Shown here one piece after another: positions 36,166 through 44,131 of a stretch of 64,000 nucleotides of DNA. Origin of the DNA: Ardenticatenaceae bacterium (GTDB lineage Bacteria > Chloroflexota > Anaerolineae > Promineifilales > Promineifilaceae); contig JACKCC010000009.1 of the NCBI GenBank assembly GCA_020634245.1, positions 62,001 to 126,000 of the forward strand, read 5' to 3'. Positions within the stretch are counted from its first letter, which is position 1, and every line of letters begins with the position of its first letter. A model generated the notes under the pieces. It saw only the letters and a list, made by a program, of their open reading frames with translations, did not search any database and was not told the origin of the DNA. Position numbers and translations under genes: made by a program.

Positions 36166-36690
36166 ATGAGTACAAACAGCGTTATTCACGTTTATGAAAG
36201 CATGACCGCGGCCGAAACGGCCGTACGCAAATTGGACCAGGAGAATTTCCCCATAAAGCAAGTTTCCATCATGGCCCAGGATATGGCCAGCGAAAAAGAA
36301 GTTCATGGTTTTATCACCACCGGTGATATAGCTAAAGCCGGAGTCGGTACAGGCGCTTGGGTTGGTGGATTATTTGGCATCCTGGTTGGCGCTGCCTTTA
36401 TCTGGGTGCCCGGATTTGGCCCACTTTTCGTGGCCGGTCCATTTGCCGCCGCGCTCTTGGGCGGCGTGGAAGGGGCAGTCGCTGGTGCAGCTGGCGGCGG
36501 TCTGTTGGGAGCATTATTTGGCTGGGGCATTTCCAAGCAGCACATCCTTAAATACGAGGAGTCCCTGAAAGCTGGCCAGTATTTGCTCATTGTCAATGGT
36601 AGTCCGGAAGAGATTGAACAGGCACGCAGCATCCTGAAAGATTCCGAAGCTGTAGAAACATCTGTCTACGCGGAAGCCGTGGAAGCATAG
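36166..36690 (+). CDS. general stress protein 17M-like glycine-zipper protein
   Basis: A 174-residue protein. Residues 1-60 match the YflT/GSP17M-type ferredoxin-like domain (VIHVYESMTAAETAVRKL, then FPIKQVSIMAQDM). Residues about 62-120 are a double glycine-rich hydrophobic hairpin (GAWVGGLFGILVGAAFIWVP, AGAAGGGLLGALFGWGI), suggesting membrane insertion. The C-terminal part (YEESLKAGQYLLIVNGSPEEI) resembles the second half of the same domain. Family members are stress-induced; the mechanism is unknown. GGAGG precedes the ATG. It heads a run of same-strand genes with three PRC-barrel proteins at 45-nt or shorter spacing, suggesting a stress operon. Confidence 0.75.
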   Translation: MSTNSVIHVYESMTAAETAVRKLDQENFPIKQVSIMAQDMASEKEVHGFITTGDIAKAGVGTGAWVGGLFGILVGAAFIWVPGFGPLFVAGPFAAALLGGVEGAVAGAAGGGLLGALFGWGISKQHILKYEESLKAGQYLLIVNGSPEEIEQARSILKDSEAVETSVYAEAVEA

Positions 36691-36734
36691 TTCAATTGTT
36701 CAACTTTTTACTGGGTGTGCCAGGAGGTATAAAA

Positions 36735-37379
36735 ATGGATATTCCTTTAGATGTTGAAGTTTTTTGTTCAGACGGTTCATGTGGCCGGTCAACGGCCGTT
36801 ATCGTCAATCCAGTTTCGCGAGAAATCACCCACGTTGTCGTGGCTACCCAGGAAATGCTGCACAGCGAGTATCTGGTACCGGTCGAACTGATTGAAGGCG
36901 GCGAGACAGACAGCATCCTATTGAGCTGCCGCCGCAATACATTAGCTACCATGGAGCCTTTCCACAAAGTCAAGTTCGTCCGGTTGAGCGATCTAGAAGA
37001 AGGTGATCGGCCACCGGCCAAAATACCGGAAGCACATCTGTCATACGCCTGGTTGTGGCCCTACATCACGGCCGAAGGCGGCTATGGCGCTTATGTCAAT
37101 GTAGAACAAATTCCCCACAACGAACTGGCCGTTTATCGTGGGGCACATGTGGAGGCGGTAGACGGCCGTATCGGCCAAATCGACGAATTCATCATTAATC
37201 CCCAAAACGACCACATCACCCATTTAGTCCTACGCGAAGGCCATCTTTGGGGACAAAAAGATATTATGGTCCCCGTCTCAGCAATTGAACGAGTTGAACC
37301 CGATGTTGTTTACCTGAAATTAAACAAAGATGCCATTGAAAACCTGCCCACTATGCCTATAAAGCGCTGGTGGAAATAA
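36735..37379 (+). CDS. double PRC-barrel domain protein (paralogue 1)
   Basis: A 214-residue cytosolic protein with two PRC-barrel-like halves. The first (residues about 1-90) opens MDIPLDVEVFCSDGSCGRS and has NPVSREITHVVV and YLVPVELI. The second (about 130-205) has AVDGRIGQIDEFIINPQNDH, THLVLREGHLWGQKDIMVPV and VYLKLNK, then the tail MPIKRWWK. PRC barrels bind RNA, lipids or photosynthetic proteins in different families; here no partner is known. ATG 36735 (AGGAGG upstream) matches the start of its paralogues better than the longer ORF from 36696. GACGGCCGTATCGG encodes the DGRIG turn, conserved in paralogues 1-3. Confidence 0.82.
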   Translation: MDIPLDVEVFCSDGSCGRSTAVIVNPVSREITHVVVATQEMLHSEYLVPVELIEGGETDSILLSCRRNTLATMEPFHKVKFVRLSDLEEGDRPPAKIPEAHLSYAWLWPYITAEGGYGAYVNVEQIPHNELAVYRGAHVEAVDGRIGQIDEFIINPQNDHITHLVLREGHLWGQKDIMVPVSAIERVEPDVVYLKLNKDAIENLPTMPIKRWWK

Positions 37380-37410
37380 CAATAATCAAAGTATGCCAAG
37401 GAGTATTGTG

Positions 37411-38037
37411 ATGGACATTCCCTTAAACGTAGACGTATACGGTCCTAATGGCCCTATCGGCCATTCCACCCACATCATTTTGAACCCGATTACCGAGGAA
37501 GTGACGCACGTCGTTGTGCAAGAAGATTTCAACAACCATGCCGAGCGGCTCGTCCCAGTGGAAGATATCCAGGAAAGTGACACAGACATGATCCGGCTAA
37601 CCTGTAATAATATTGGCCTTTCCCGGATGGAGATATTTGAAAAGGTGGAGTTTATGCCCACAACGCTTCCTGTGATGGAAGCATCGGCACCAACAAACGG
37701 ATACAACTGGCCTTATATTGTTGCTAAAAATGAAACCCGTTTTGTCAAGATTGTGAATCGCCATATTCCGCCTTATGAACGAGGTTTACGGCGCGGGGCA
37801 AATGTTTATGCCAGCAACGGCCGTATCGGCCAAATTGATGAAGTCGTTGTCGATCGTAAAACAATGCACCTCACCCATCTAGTGCTGCGCGAAGGCCATC
37901 TCTGGGGGCAAAAAGACATCATGATCCCGGTTGATGAAATTGAAAATATTGAAGAAAACAACATTTACCTCAAACTAGACAAAAAAAGTGTCGAAGCGCT
38001 GCCCACATTCCCGGTGCATCGCCACAGACAACATTAG
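37411..38037 (+). CDS. double PRC-barrel domain protein (paralogue 2)
   Basis: A 208-residue paralogue with the same two-barrel layout: start MDIPLNVDVYGPNGPIGHS, ILNPITEEVTHVVV in the first half, NGRIGQIDEVVVD and LREGHLWGQKDIMIP in the second. It is the most diverged of the three adjacent copies: the Cys pair near residues 11 and 16 (CSDGSCG in copy 1) is replaced by GPNGPIG, and the tail ends HRHRQH rather than KRWW. AAGGAG lies upstream of ATG 37411. Only 31 nt separate it from copy 1, so it is surely co-transcribed. Confidence 0.82.
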   Translation: MDIPLNVDVYGPNGPIGHSTHIILNPITEEVTHVVVQEDFNNHAERLVPVEDIQESDTDMIRLTCNNIGLSRMEIFEKVEFMPTTLPVMEASAPTNGYNWPYIVAKNETRFVKIVNRHIPPYERGLRRGANVYASNGRIGQIDEVVVDRKTMHLTHLVLREGHLWGQKDIMIPVDEIENIEENNIYLKLDKKSVEALPTFPVHRHRQH

Positions 38038-38057
38038 GCTGCTCATAGGAGATGATT

Positions 38058-38690
38058 ATGGACATTCCCTTAAACGTTGACGTCTATTGCAGTAATGAAG
38101 AAGTGTGCGGCCGTTCCGTTTCCATTATTCTTAACCCGGTCACCCAAAAAGTAACCCACTTCGTCATTCAAACTGAAGGTTTTGTGCATCTGGAATATAT
38201 GGTCCCGGTTGAATTCATTGTAGAAAGCACACCAAACAAAATTCAGCTGCGCTGCTCCCGCAAACAGTTGTCACAGTTCGATCCCTTTACCCATGTTGAG
38301 TTTTTGGACCCGCATGATGTAGGCTATTCCCACCTGCCGCCCATGAACGAAACAGGCAGCATTGGCATGTGGCCTTATGCCATACCCGAAGACTCGATGA
38401 CGGCCGTTCCCGTTGAAGACATTCCCTACGGTGAGTTAGCCGTTCATCACGGGGCACATGTTGAGGCAGTAGACGGCCGTATCGGGCACATCGATGAATT
38501 TCTTGTCAATCCCCAAAACAGTCACATTACCCACCTGGTTCTGCGCGAAGGTCATCTTTGGGGACAAAGAGACATCACCATCCCCGTCACCAAGATTGAC
38601 CATATCAAAGACGACACAGTTTACCTCAAGCTAGACAAACACACGATTGAACACATGCCCAGCGTCCCCATCAAGCGCTGGTGGCGCTAG
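38058..38690 (+). CDS. double PRC-barrel domain protein (paralogue 3)
   Basis: A 210-residue paralogue beginning MDIPLNVDVYCSNEEVCGRS, with the Cys pair of copy 1 retained. The second half has VDGRIGHIDEFLVNPQNSH, LREGHLWGQRDITIP and the tail VPIKRWWR. The start ATG 38058 is chosen by homology and RBS spacing (TAGGAG at 38046-38051); ATG 38052 would put the RBS too close. It is followed by a structured spacer and the transaldolase-like gene. The family's near-identical second halves indicate recent duplication or conversion; the first halves differ more. Confidence 0.82.
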   Translation: MDIPLNVDVYCSNEEVCGRSVSIILNPVTQKVTHFVIQTEGFVHLEYMVPVEFIVESTPNKIQLRCSRKQLSQFDPFTHVEFLDPHDVGYSHLPPMNETGSIGMWPYAIPEDSMTAVPVEDIPYGELAVHHGAHVEAVDGRIGHIDEFLVNPQNSHITHLVLREGHLWGQRDITIPVTKIDHIKDDTVYLKLDKHTIEHMPSVPIKRWWR

Positions 38691-38693
38691 GCA

Positions 38694-38749
38694 TACAACA
38701 TTTGTCCTACGGACAAGCCCAATCAATGGGTCATACCGCCGATGTTGTA
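38694..38749 (+). ncRNA. possible three-way-junction RNA element in transaldolase-like leader
   Basis: The outer stem TACAACAT / ATGTTGTA (38694-38701 with 38742-38749) encloses two hairpins: TTGTCC-tac-GGACAA (38702-38716) and GCCCA-atcaa-TGGGT (38717-38731). All pairings are perfect apart from one G-U. It could be a terminator after the PRC-barrel genes, a palindromic repeat, or a regulatory leader. Structure is seen; function is inference. Confidence 0.35.
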
Positions 38750-38834
38750 AGTGTCTAGCCATCGTAAGATAAAGACGATGATTTCATTCCCAAACCAACT
38801 CCACCCATCTGGAATCCACAACAAGGAGTGCAAT

Positions 38835-39902
38835 ATGAGTAAATTACATGAAGCAACCGGACTAGGCCAATCAATCTGGCTAAATGGTCTGGATCGACCG
38901 TTTATTCACAGCCATCGCTTATTGAAATTGATCCAACTTGGTGTACACGGCGTAACTACCCATCCCCAGGCTGTCGCTGATGGGCTGGCCAACAGCAGTG
39001 AATATGACCGGCAACTCATGGATTTAGCCCACAAAGGTCACAGCATCAAACAGATTACCGAAAAACTGCTGTTCACAGATGTGCAAACGGCCGTTGACCT
39101 CATCCATCCCATTTACGAGCGCACTCACGGGGTAGATGGCTACGTCAGCCTAGATATCAACCCGGCATTGGAACACGATACAGAAGAGATGGTCTCCGAA
39201 GGACTGCGGCTGGATTTTGATGTGGATCGCGTCAACACGATGATCCAAATCCCGGCTACTCCGGCGGGCATCAAAGCCGTCGAACGGCTCATCGGCGAAG
39301 GGAGCAATGTCAACGCCACCCACATTTATACTGTCGATACTTACGAAAAAGTGGTACAGGCTTATATGGCCGGCCTTGATTACTTCTGGACTCATCTCTC
39401 CGTTTGGCGCTTGCCGCCGGCAGCCGTCGCTACGCTGCCCGTCACTCAACTGGACAAAGCGATCAATGCCCAACTGGACGCCTCATCGCATCGGATGGCC
39501 GGGATGGCTACGGCCAAGGTGGTTTACGGCCGTTTCCAACACCACTTCGGCAGCGATGAATGGAAACAACTGGCCAAACATGGTTCGCGGCTGCAACGGC
39601 CGTTATGGGCCAGCAGTGATGATCCCCGCTACGTCCACAGCCTCATGGGACCTAACACCATCCACAGCCTGCCCGCCACCCACATCGGCACCTTCCTCGA
39701 CCAAAGCCCCATGACCGACACTCTGACGCCGGGGCGGGACAAAGCCCAGCAAACCCTGGCCGACCTGGCCCAACAAGGCATCGACCTGACCACCATCGAA
39801 AAACAGCTCCAGGCTCAGGCTATCGAATCAATACGCCGCGCCTACAAATCCCTGGCCGACACCGTCATCGAACGCCGCGACGAATTAGCCACGATCTTCT
39901 AG
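38835..39902 (+). CDS. transaldolase-like protein lacking the Schiff-base lysine
   Basis: A 355-residue TIM-barrel protein of the long (Mycobacterium-type) transaldolase family. Family landmarks: GQSIWLNGLDR (11-21; the family usually has WLD), GVTTHPQAV (39-47), VSLDINP (104-110), GSNVNATHIYTVDTYEKV and the C-terminal LMGPNTIHSLPATHIGTF. The catalytic lysine in the conserved (M)IKIPAT is replaced by Gln138 (MIQIPAT; codon CAA at 39246-39248). The WAS-T-K-P loop is also altered to WASSDDP. Without the lysine, dihydroxyacetone transfer by a Schiff base is not expected, so this is probably a catalytically dead or repurposed homologue. AAGGAG precedes ATG 38835. It lies after the PRC-barrel genes. 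Confidence 0.8.
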   Translation: MSKLHEATGLGQSIWLNGLDRPFIHSHRLLKLIQLGVHGVTTHPQAVADGLANSSEYDRQLMDLAHKGHSIKQITEKLLFTDVQTAVDLIHPIYERTHGVDGYVSLDINPALEHDTEEMVSEGLRLDFDVDRVNTMIQIPATPAGIKAVERLIGEGSNVNATHIYTVDTYEKVVQAYMAGLDYFWTHLSVWRLPPAAVATLPVTQLDKAINAQLDASSHRMAGMATAKVVYGRFQHHFGSDEWKQLAKHGSRLQRPLWASSDDPRYVHSLMGPNTIHSLPATHIGTFLDQSPMTDTLTPGRDKAQQTLADLAQQGIDLTTIEKQLQAQAIESIRRAYKSLADTVIERRDELATIF

Positions 39903-39983
39903 TAGAGATTGGACCATTTTCTTTACCAATGATTCCTCAAGCATGAGCAAAAATGGTCCAATCTTAAACTGAATTCCTTACAA

Positions 39984-40919
39984 ATGATCAGTTCGCCTTT
40001 CAATCCCAATTCGCCGCTGGCCTCATCGATCACCACCCTGCTCTTCGTCACCCTCATCATCGGTGGTATTGTCTTCCTTATCGTCTTGGGGCCTACGCTG
40101 TATTCGTACATTCGCTTCCGTGCCCGCCCTGGCGACGACGAGGAACCGTACCAGAATTTAGGCAACACGCGTCTGGAAGTTCTTTGGACGGTTACGCCAG
40201 CTGTTGTTTTGGCTGCGCTTTTCGGCCTGACCTTGCTGACGATGCGTCGTTCTGACCCGCCCGTTCCCGACAATGCCCAACCTGATTTGATCGTCACCGG
40301 TCATCAATGGTGGTGGGAATTCCAATATCCCGATTCCGGCATCGTCACTGCCAACGAAATCCACATCCCCACCGGCAAACGGCTGTTAGTTCAGGTCACT
40401 TCGGCCGATGTGATTCACAATTTTTGGGTGCCCCAACTGGGCCGCAAAGTGGACGCGACGCCTGGTTATACATCGCACATCTGGCTGGAAGCCAATAAGC
40501 CGGGCACTTACCTGGGCGCTTGCAATGAATACTGCGGCACACAACACGCCTGGATGCGCATCCGCGTCATCGCCGACTCGCCGGCCGATTTCGCCGCCTG
40601 GGAGCAAAGCCAACAACAGGTCCCAGTCATCCCCACAACGGGCGACGCCGCCAAAGGGTCCCAGCTTTTCCAGAGTCTGACCTGTTCCAACTGCCACAAC
40701 ATTGATGGAACGGCCGCTAACGCCCACATCGGCCCTGATCTCACCCATCTGGGCAGCCGCGAAACCCTGGCTGCCGGAGTTCTGAACAACACCCCTGGCG
40801 ATTTGGCCGCCTGGCTGGGCAATCCCCAGGCCATTAAACCCGGCGCCCATATGCCCAATCTAAACCTGACCCCCGACGAGGTTCACGCCCTGGTCGCCTA
40901 CCTGGAGAGTTTGCAATGA
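39984..40919 (+). CDS. coxB: cytochrome c oxidase subunit II with fused haem c domain (caa3 type)
   Basis: A 311-residue subunit II. Two TM helices (about 15-40 and 63-86) are followed by the QWWWEF motif (108-113). The CuA site is complete: His145 (VIHNFW), Cys180, Glu182, Cys184, His188 and Met191 (CNEYCGTQHAWM). A C-terminal class I cytochrome c domain (about 215-310) has CSNCH (234-238) and distal Met290. It accepts electrons and passes them to subunit I. The TGA stop overlaps the coxA ATG by 4 nt. ATG 39984 fits; an 81-nt gap with an imperfect inverted repeat (GGACCATTTTC at 39912 and AAAATGGTCC at 39951) separates it from the transaldolase-like gene and may be a terminator. Confidence 0.95.
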   Translation: MISSPFNPNSPLASSITTLLFVTLIIGGIVFLIVLGPTLYSYIRFRARPGDDEEPYQNLGNTRLEVLWTVTPAVVLAALFGLTLLTMRRSDPPVPDNAQPDLIVTGHQWWWEFQYPDSGIVTANEIHIPTGKRLLVQVTSADVIHNFWVPQLGRKVDATPGYTSHIWLEANKPGTYLGACNEYCGTQHAWMRIRVIADSPADFAAWEQSQQQVPVIPTTGDAAKGSQLFQSLTCSNCHNIDGTAANAHIGPDLTHLGSRETLAAGVLNNTPGDLAAWLGNPQAIKPGAHMPNLNLTPDEVHALVAYLESLQ

Positions 40920-42613
40920 GCGACGTCCCCTTGATACCGGAAAACGAAACTGCCCTGCCCCGTTTGGGCGACGACAACGGCCTGTTAGCCTGGGTGTCCT
41001 CGGTTGATCACAAACAAATCGGCATCATGTATCTACTGGTGACGCTGTTTTTCTTCCTCGTCGGCGGCCTGGAAGCACTGTTCATGCGCATCCAATTGGC
41101 CCAGCCAGAAAACAGTTTCCTTTCCCCAGAAACTTACAATCAAATCTTTACGATGCACGGCACCACGATGATTTTCCTCTTTGCTGTGCCCACTTTAATC
41201 GGTTTTGCCACCTATTTTGTGCCCCTGATGATTGGGGCGCGGGATATGGCTTTTCCCCGCCTGAACGCGTTGAGCTTTTGGCTGCTGCTCTTTGGCGGAC
41301 TGCTGCTCTATTTTAGTTTTCTGGGCGGCGGGTCGGCCAGTGTGGGCGGTGTGGGCGGCGCAACGGGGGGCGCACCGGCCGTAGGATGGTTCAGCTATGC
41401 GCCCCTCAGCGAAACCGCTTTTTCGATGAGTAAGGGCACCGATTATTGGGCGCTGGGATTGCTGAGCGTGGGCATCGGCACGCTGGCCTCGGCCATCAAC
41501 CTGCTGGTGACGATTATCACCATGCGCGTGCCGGGCATGACGTTGCGGCGGCTGCCTCTGTTTGTGTGGATGGTCTTGGTCAACAGTTTCATCCTGCTCT
41601 ACGCGCTGCCGCCGTTGAACGCGGGTCTGGCCATGCTGCTGGTAGACAGGCTGTTGGGGGGGCATTATTTTACGGCCGTTACCGGCGGATCCCCCATTCT
41701 CTGGCAGCAATACTTCTGGGCCTTTGGCCATCCCGAAGTGTATATCATGATTTTGCCCGCCTGGGGCATGCTGTCTGAACTGATTCCGGTCCATTCGCGC
41801 AAACCCATTTTCGGCTACGAATTCATCGCCATGTCTTCGGTAGCCATCGGTTTTCTCAGCTTCGGCGTTTTCGGTCACCATTTGCTGGCCGTAGGGCTGG
41901 GCCATGTGTATGAAGCAGCCTTTGGCTTCACCAGCATGGCCATTGCCGTGGCCACCGGCATCAAAGTGTTCAACTGGATGGCGACCATGTGGGGCGGCAA
42001 GATTCGCTTTAACACGTCCATGAAATTCGCCGTTGCCTTCCTGATCATGTTTACTATTGGCGGTATTAGCGGCGTTATGTTTGCCGCCGTGCCTGTCGAT
42101 TGGCAAACGACTGACACCTATTTTGTGGTGGCCCACTTCCACTATGTTCTCTTTGGCGGCACCGCTTTTGCTCTGTTTGCCGGGATTTACTACTGGTTCC
42201 CCAAGATGACCGGTCGCCTGCTCTCGGAAAAGTGGGGCAAATGGCATTTCTGGCTGACCTTCATCGGTTTTAATACGACCTTTTTCGTCCAACATTTCCT
42301 GGGGCTGATGGGCATGCCCCGCCGTGTTTACACCTATCCCGACCTGCCTGGCTGGGGACTGCTAAATATGATTTCTACTGTAGGCTCCTTTATTTTAGGT
42401 CTGTCAGTGCTGGTGTTCATCGGCAACGTACTCATCAGCCTGCGCCGTGGCCAGCCAGCCGGCGACAATCCCTGGGGCGGTTGGACGCTGGAATGGGCCA
42501 CATCCTCCCCGCCGCCGGTTTATAACTTTGAGCAAGTGCCGCCGGTGAACGGCCGTCGCCCCCTCTGGGACCTGGCCCACCCCGATGACATGGACGAGAA
42601 AAGGAAACAATAA
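40916..42613 (+). CDS. coxA: cytochrome c oxidase subunit I
   Basis: A 565-residue haem-copper oxidase subunit I with 12 predicted TM helices. Haem a ligand region FTMHGTTMIF, CuB and Tyr crosslink motif WAFGHPEVYIMILP, the HH pair region VFGHHLLAVG, and the haem a/a3 ligands in YFVVAHFHYVLFG are all visible. HPEVYI marks an A-type oxidase. It reduces O2 to water and pumps protons across the membrane. The start overlaps coxB, and the stop is followed by a self-complementary spacer before coxC. The C-terminal cytosolic tail ends DDMDEKRKQ. Confidence 0.96.
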   Translation: MSDVPLIPENETALPRLGDDNGLLAWVSSVDHKQIGIMYLLVTLFFFLVGGLEALFMRIQLAQPENSFLSPETYNQIFTMHGTTMIFLFAVPTLIGFATYFVPLMIGARDMAFPRLNALSFWLLLFGGLLLYFSFLGGGSASVGGVGGATGGAPAVGWFSYAPLSETAFSMSKGTDYWALGLLSVGIGTLASAINLLVTIITMRVPGMTLRRLPLFVWMVLVNSFILLYALPPLNAGLAMLLVDRLLGGHYFTAVTGGSPILWQQYFWAFGHPEVYIMILPAWGMLSELIPVHSRKPIFGYEFIAMSSVAIGFLSFGVFGHHLLAVGLGHVYEAAFGFTSMAIAVATGIKVFNWMATMWGGKIRFNTSMKFAVAFLIMFTIGGISGVMFAAVPVDWQTTDTYFVVAHFHYVLFGGTAFALFAGIYYWFPKMTGRLLSEKWGKWHFWLTFIGFNTTFFVQHFLGLMGMPRRVYTYPDLPGWGLLNMISTVGSFILGLSVLVFIGNVLISLRRGQPAGDNPWGGWTLEWATSSPPPVYNFEQVPPVNGRRPLWDLAHPDDMDEKRKQ

Positions 42614-42617
42614 AAAA

Positions 42618-42677
42618 ACCGCAAAGCACGCGAAGGACGCAAAGAAAAAACTTAGCGCTCTTTGCGCCCTTTGCGGT
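42618..42677 (+). repeat. self-complementary CGCAAAG word spacer between coxA and coxC
   Basis: ACCGCAAAG (42618-42626) pairs with CTTTGCGGT (42669-42677), and inner GGACGCAAAG pairs with CTTTGCGCC. The words CGCAAAG / CTTTGCG are repeated. One of several such operon spacers. Confidence 0.6.
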
Positions 42678-42711
42678 GAACAAATTTGAGGCAATGATGA
42701 CGGAGGTCATT

Positions 42712-43260
42712 ATGGAAAAAAACAAACTGGCGATGCTGTTTTTTATCAGCTCAGAAGCGATCTTTTTTATCCTGTTGATCCTGGCTTACATGATTTTGCA
42801 TAATAACGTGCTGGCGGGACAGCCAACGGCCGTTTCCAGCCTGGATCCACTCAAAACCGGTATCTTCTCTTTATTCCTGTTGGCCAGCAGCTTTACCATC
42901 TGGCGGGCGGAGAAGAGTTTGAAGGCGGGGAACGGCCGTTTCCGGCGCTGGCTGGCGGCTACCATTCTCCTCGGCATCATTTTCCTGTTTGGGCAGGGGC
43001 TGGAATGGACTAGCCTGATTGGGCAAGGCGTCACCGTCAGCGTCAACACCTTCGGCACCACTTTTTTCACCATGACCGGCTTTCACGGCCTGCACGTCCT
43101 CATCGGACTGGTTGGGCTGGCTATTTTGCTGGCCATGGCTGCCAGAGGCGGTTTCCGCAGCCCGGAATCACCAGCTTTCACCGCTTTGTCCTACTACTGG
43201 CATTTCGTGGATGCCGTCTGGGTCGTCATCTTCAGCGTCGTCTACCTGACGTTGCTTTAA
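42712..43260 (+). CDS. coxC: cytochrome c oxidase subunit III
   Basis: A 182-residue, five-TM subunit III of the short bacterial type. It begins MEKNKLAMLFFISSEAIFF (the glutamate near the first TM is conserved), with GFHGLHVLIGL (about residues 126-136) and the C-terminal YYWHFVDAVWVVIFSVVYL. It stabilises subunit I and lines the proton uptake site. GGAGG precedes ATG 42712; the ORF's upstream start at 42676 lies within the repeat spacer and is rejected. Next gene 32 nt downstream. Confidence 0.92.
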   Translation: MEKNKLAMLFFISSEAIFFILLILAYMILHNNVLAGQPTAVSSLDPLKTGIFSLFLLASSFTIWRAEKSLKAGNGRFRRWLAATILLGIIFLFGQGLEWTSLIGQGVTVSVNTFGTTFFTMTGFHGLHVLIGLVGLAILLAMAARGGFRSPESPAFTALSYYWHFVDAVWVVIFSVVYLTLL

Positions 43261-43292
43261 GAATTAGGAATACAGAGAACCACGGAGGAAAT

Positions 43293-43523
43293 ATGGACCA
43301 ACAACCACTTAAACCCGGCTGGAGTCGCCCACAGCCGGCCGTGCTGCCCCGGCCGACGTATTGGCCTGTCATTATGGCTCTGGGTATCACTTTTCTGGCC
43401 TGGGGCGCTATCACCACCTGGATTACCGTGACTTTGGGCGCAGTGCTGTTTGTGCTGTCCCTGGTTGGTTGGATAGGAGACATACGGAATGAACAACAAC
43501 GAGAAGAATCAGAAAGGGAGTGA
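43293..43523 (+). CDS. small membrane subunit, probable cytochrome c oxidase subunit IV
   Basis: A 76-residue protein with two TM helices (about residues 22-40 and 43-63) and a charged cytosolic end. Size, position between subunit III and the Rieske gene, and GGAGG RBS fit the small accessory (CtaF/CoxD-like) subunit of caa3 oxidases; sequence conservation in this class is low, so the assignment rests on context. Its 3' end overlaps the Rieske gene by 35 nt. Confidence 0.55.
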   Translation: MDQQPLKPGWSRPQPAVLPRPTYWPVIMALGITFLAWGAITTWITVTLGAVLFVLSLVGWIGDIRNEQQREESERE

Positions 43524-44043
43524 AACGGCCTTAGAAACGGCCGTTTCCACGGCCATCACCCGCCGCCAATTCCTGACCCGTCTCAGCCTGGCTGCCGGTG
43601 GGCTGGGGGCAGCCCTGGTTGGGGTCCCCATCGTCGGCTTTCTTTTCTCGCCGCTGCTCAAAAAAGAACCAGAAGTATGGCAATCCGTCGGCAAAGTAGG
43701 TGATTTCAAAGTAGGCGAAACCACGCACGTCACCTTCTCCGACGCCTCACCTCTTCCCTGGGCTGGTGTTGCCGCCGAAACAGCGGCCTGGCTGCGCCGC
43801 ACCAGTGATCAGCAATTTACCGCCTTCACTATTAATTGTTCACATCTGGGCTGCCCGGTGCGCTGGCTGCCCCAGGCCGAACTGTTCATGTGCCCCTGCC
43901 ACGGCGGCGTCTACAACAACGATGGCTCCGTCGCTGCCGGGCCGCCGCCCACCGGACTGGCCCGCTACCTCGTACGCGTGAACAATGGCCAGGTCGAAAT
44001 CCGCACCACACCACTGCCTATCGAAGGACAAATAGTCGGATAG
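43489..44043 (+). CDS. Rieske [2Fe-2S] protein of a cytochrome bc complex
   Basis: A 184-residue Rieske protein. Residues 24-52 contain a twin-arginine-like export/anchor segment (TRRQFLTRLSLAAGGLG). The cluster motifs are CSHLGC (117-122) and CPCHGG (135-140): ligands Cys117, His119, Cys135 and His138, with the Cys122-Cys137 disulphide. A PPPTGLARY turn follows, the proline loop. It oxidises quinol at the Qo site and passes electrons to the haem c domain of the neighbouring cytochrome b fusion. The start overlaps the previous gene by 35 nt, implying coupling. Confidence 0.93.
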   Translation: MNNNEKNQKGSETALETAVSTAITRRQFLTRLSLAAGGLGAALVGVPIVGFLFSPLLKKEPEVWQSVGKVGDFKVGETTHVTFSDASPLPWAGVAAETAAWLRRTSDQQFTAFTINCSHLGCPVRWLPQAELFMCPCHGGVYNNDGSVAAGPPPTGLARYLVRVNNGQVEIRTTPLPIEGQIVG

Positions 44044-44116
44044 TCAGATAGTCTGGTAGTCAAATAGTCAATTCGCCCGACTACCAGACCACTCGACTAC
44101 CAGACTACGAGACTAC
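44041..44116 (+). repeat. self-complementary TAGTC/GACTA word spacer
   Basis: The 5' half repeats TAGTC(A/T)GGTAGTC-like words, and the 3' half repeats their complement GACTACCAGAC. The two halves can pair over most of their length. It lies between the Rieske and cytochrome b genes, and the repeat runs into the apparent ATG at 44117. Confidence 0.65.
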
Positions 44117-44131
44117 ATGACTACTGGACTA

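Noticed and set aside
44041..44116. CRISPR-like array of short repeats
   Set aside because: Words are 5-12 nt without uniform spacers, the two halves are complementary, and no cas gene is present; treated as a word-repeat spacer.
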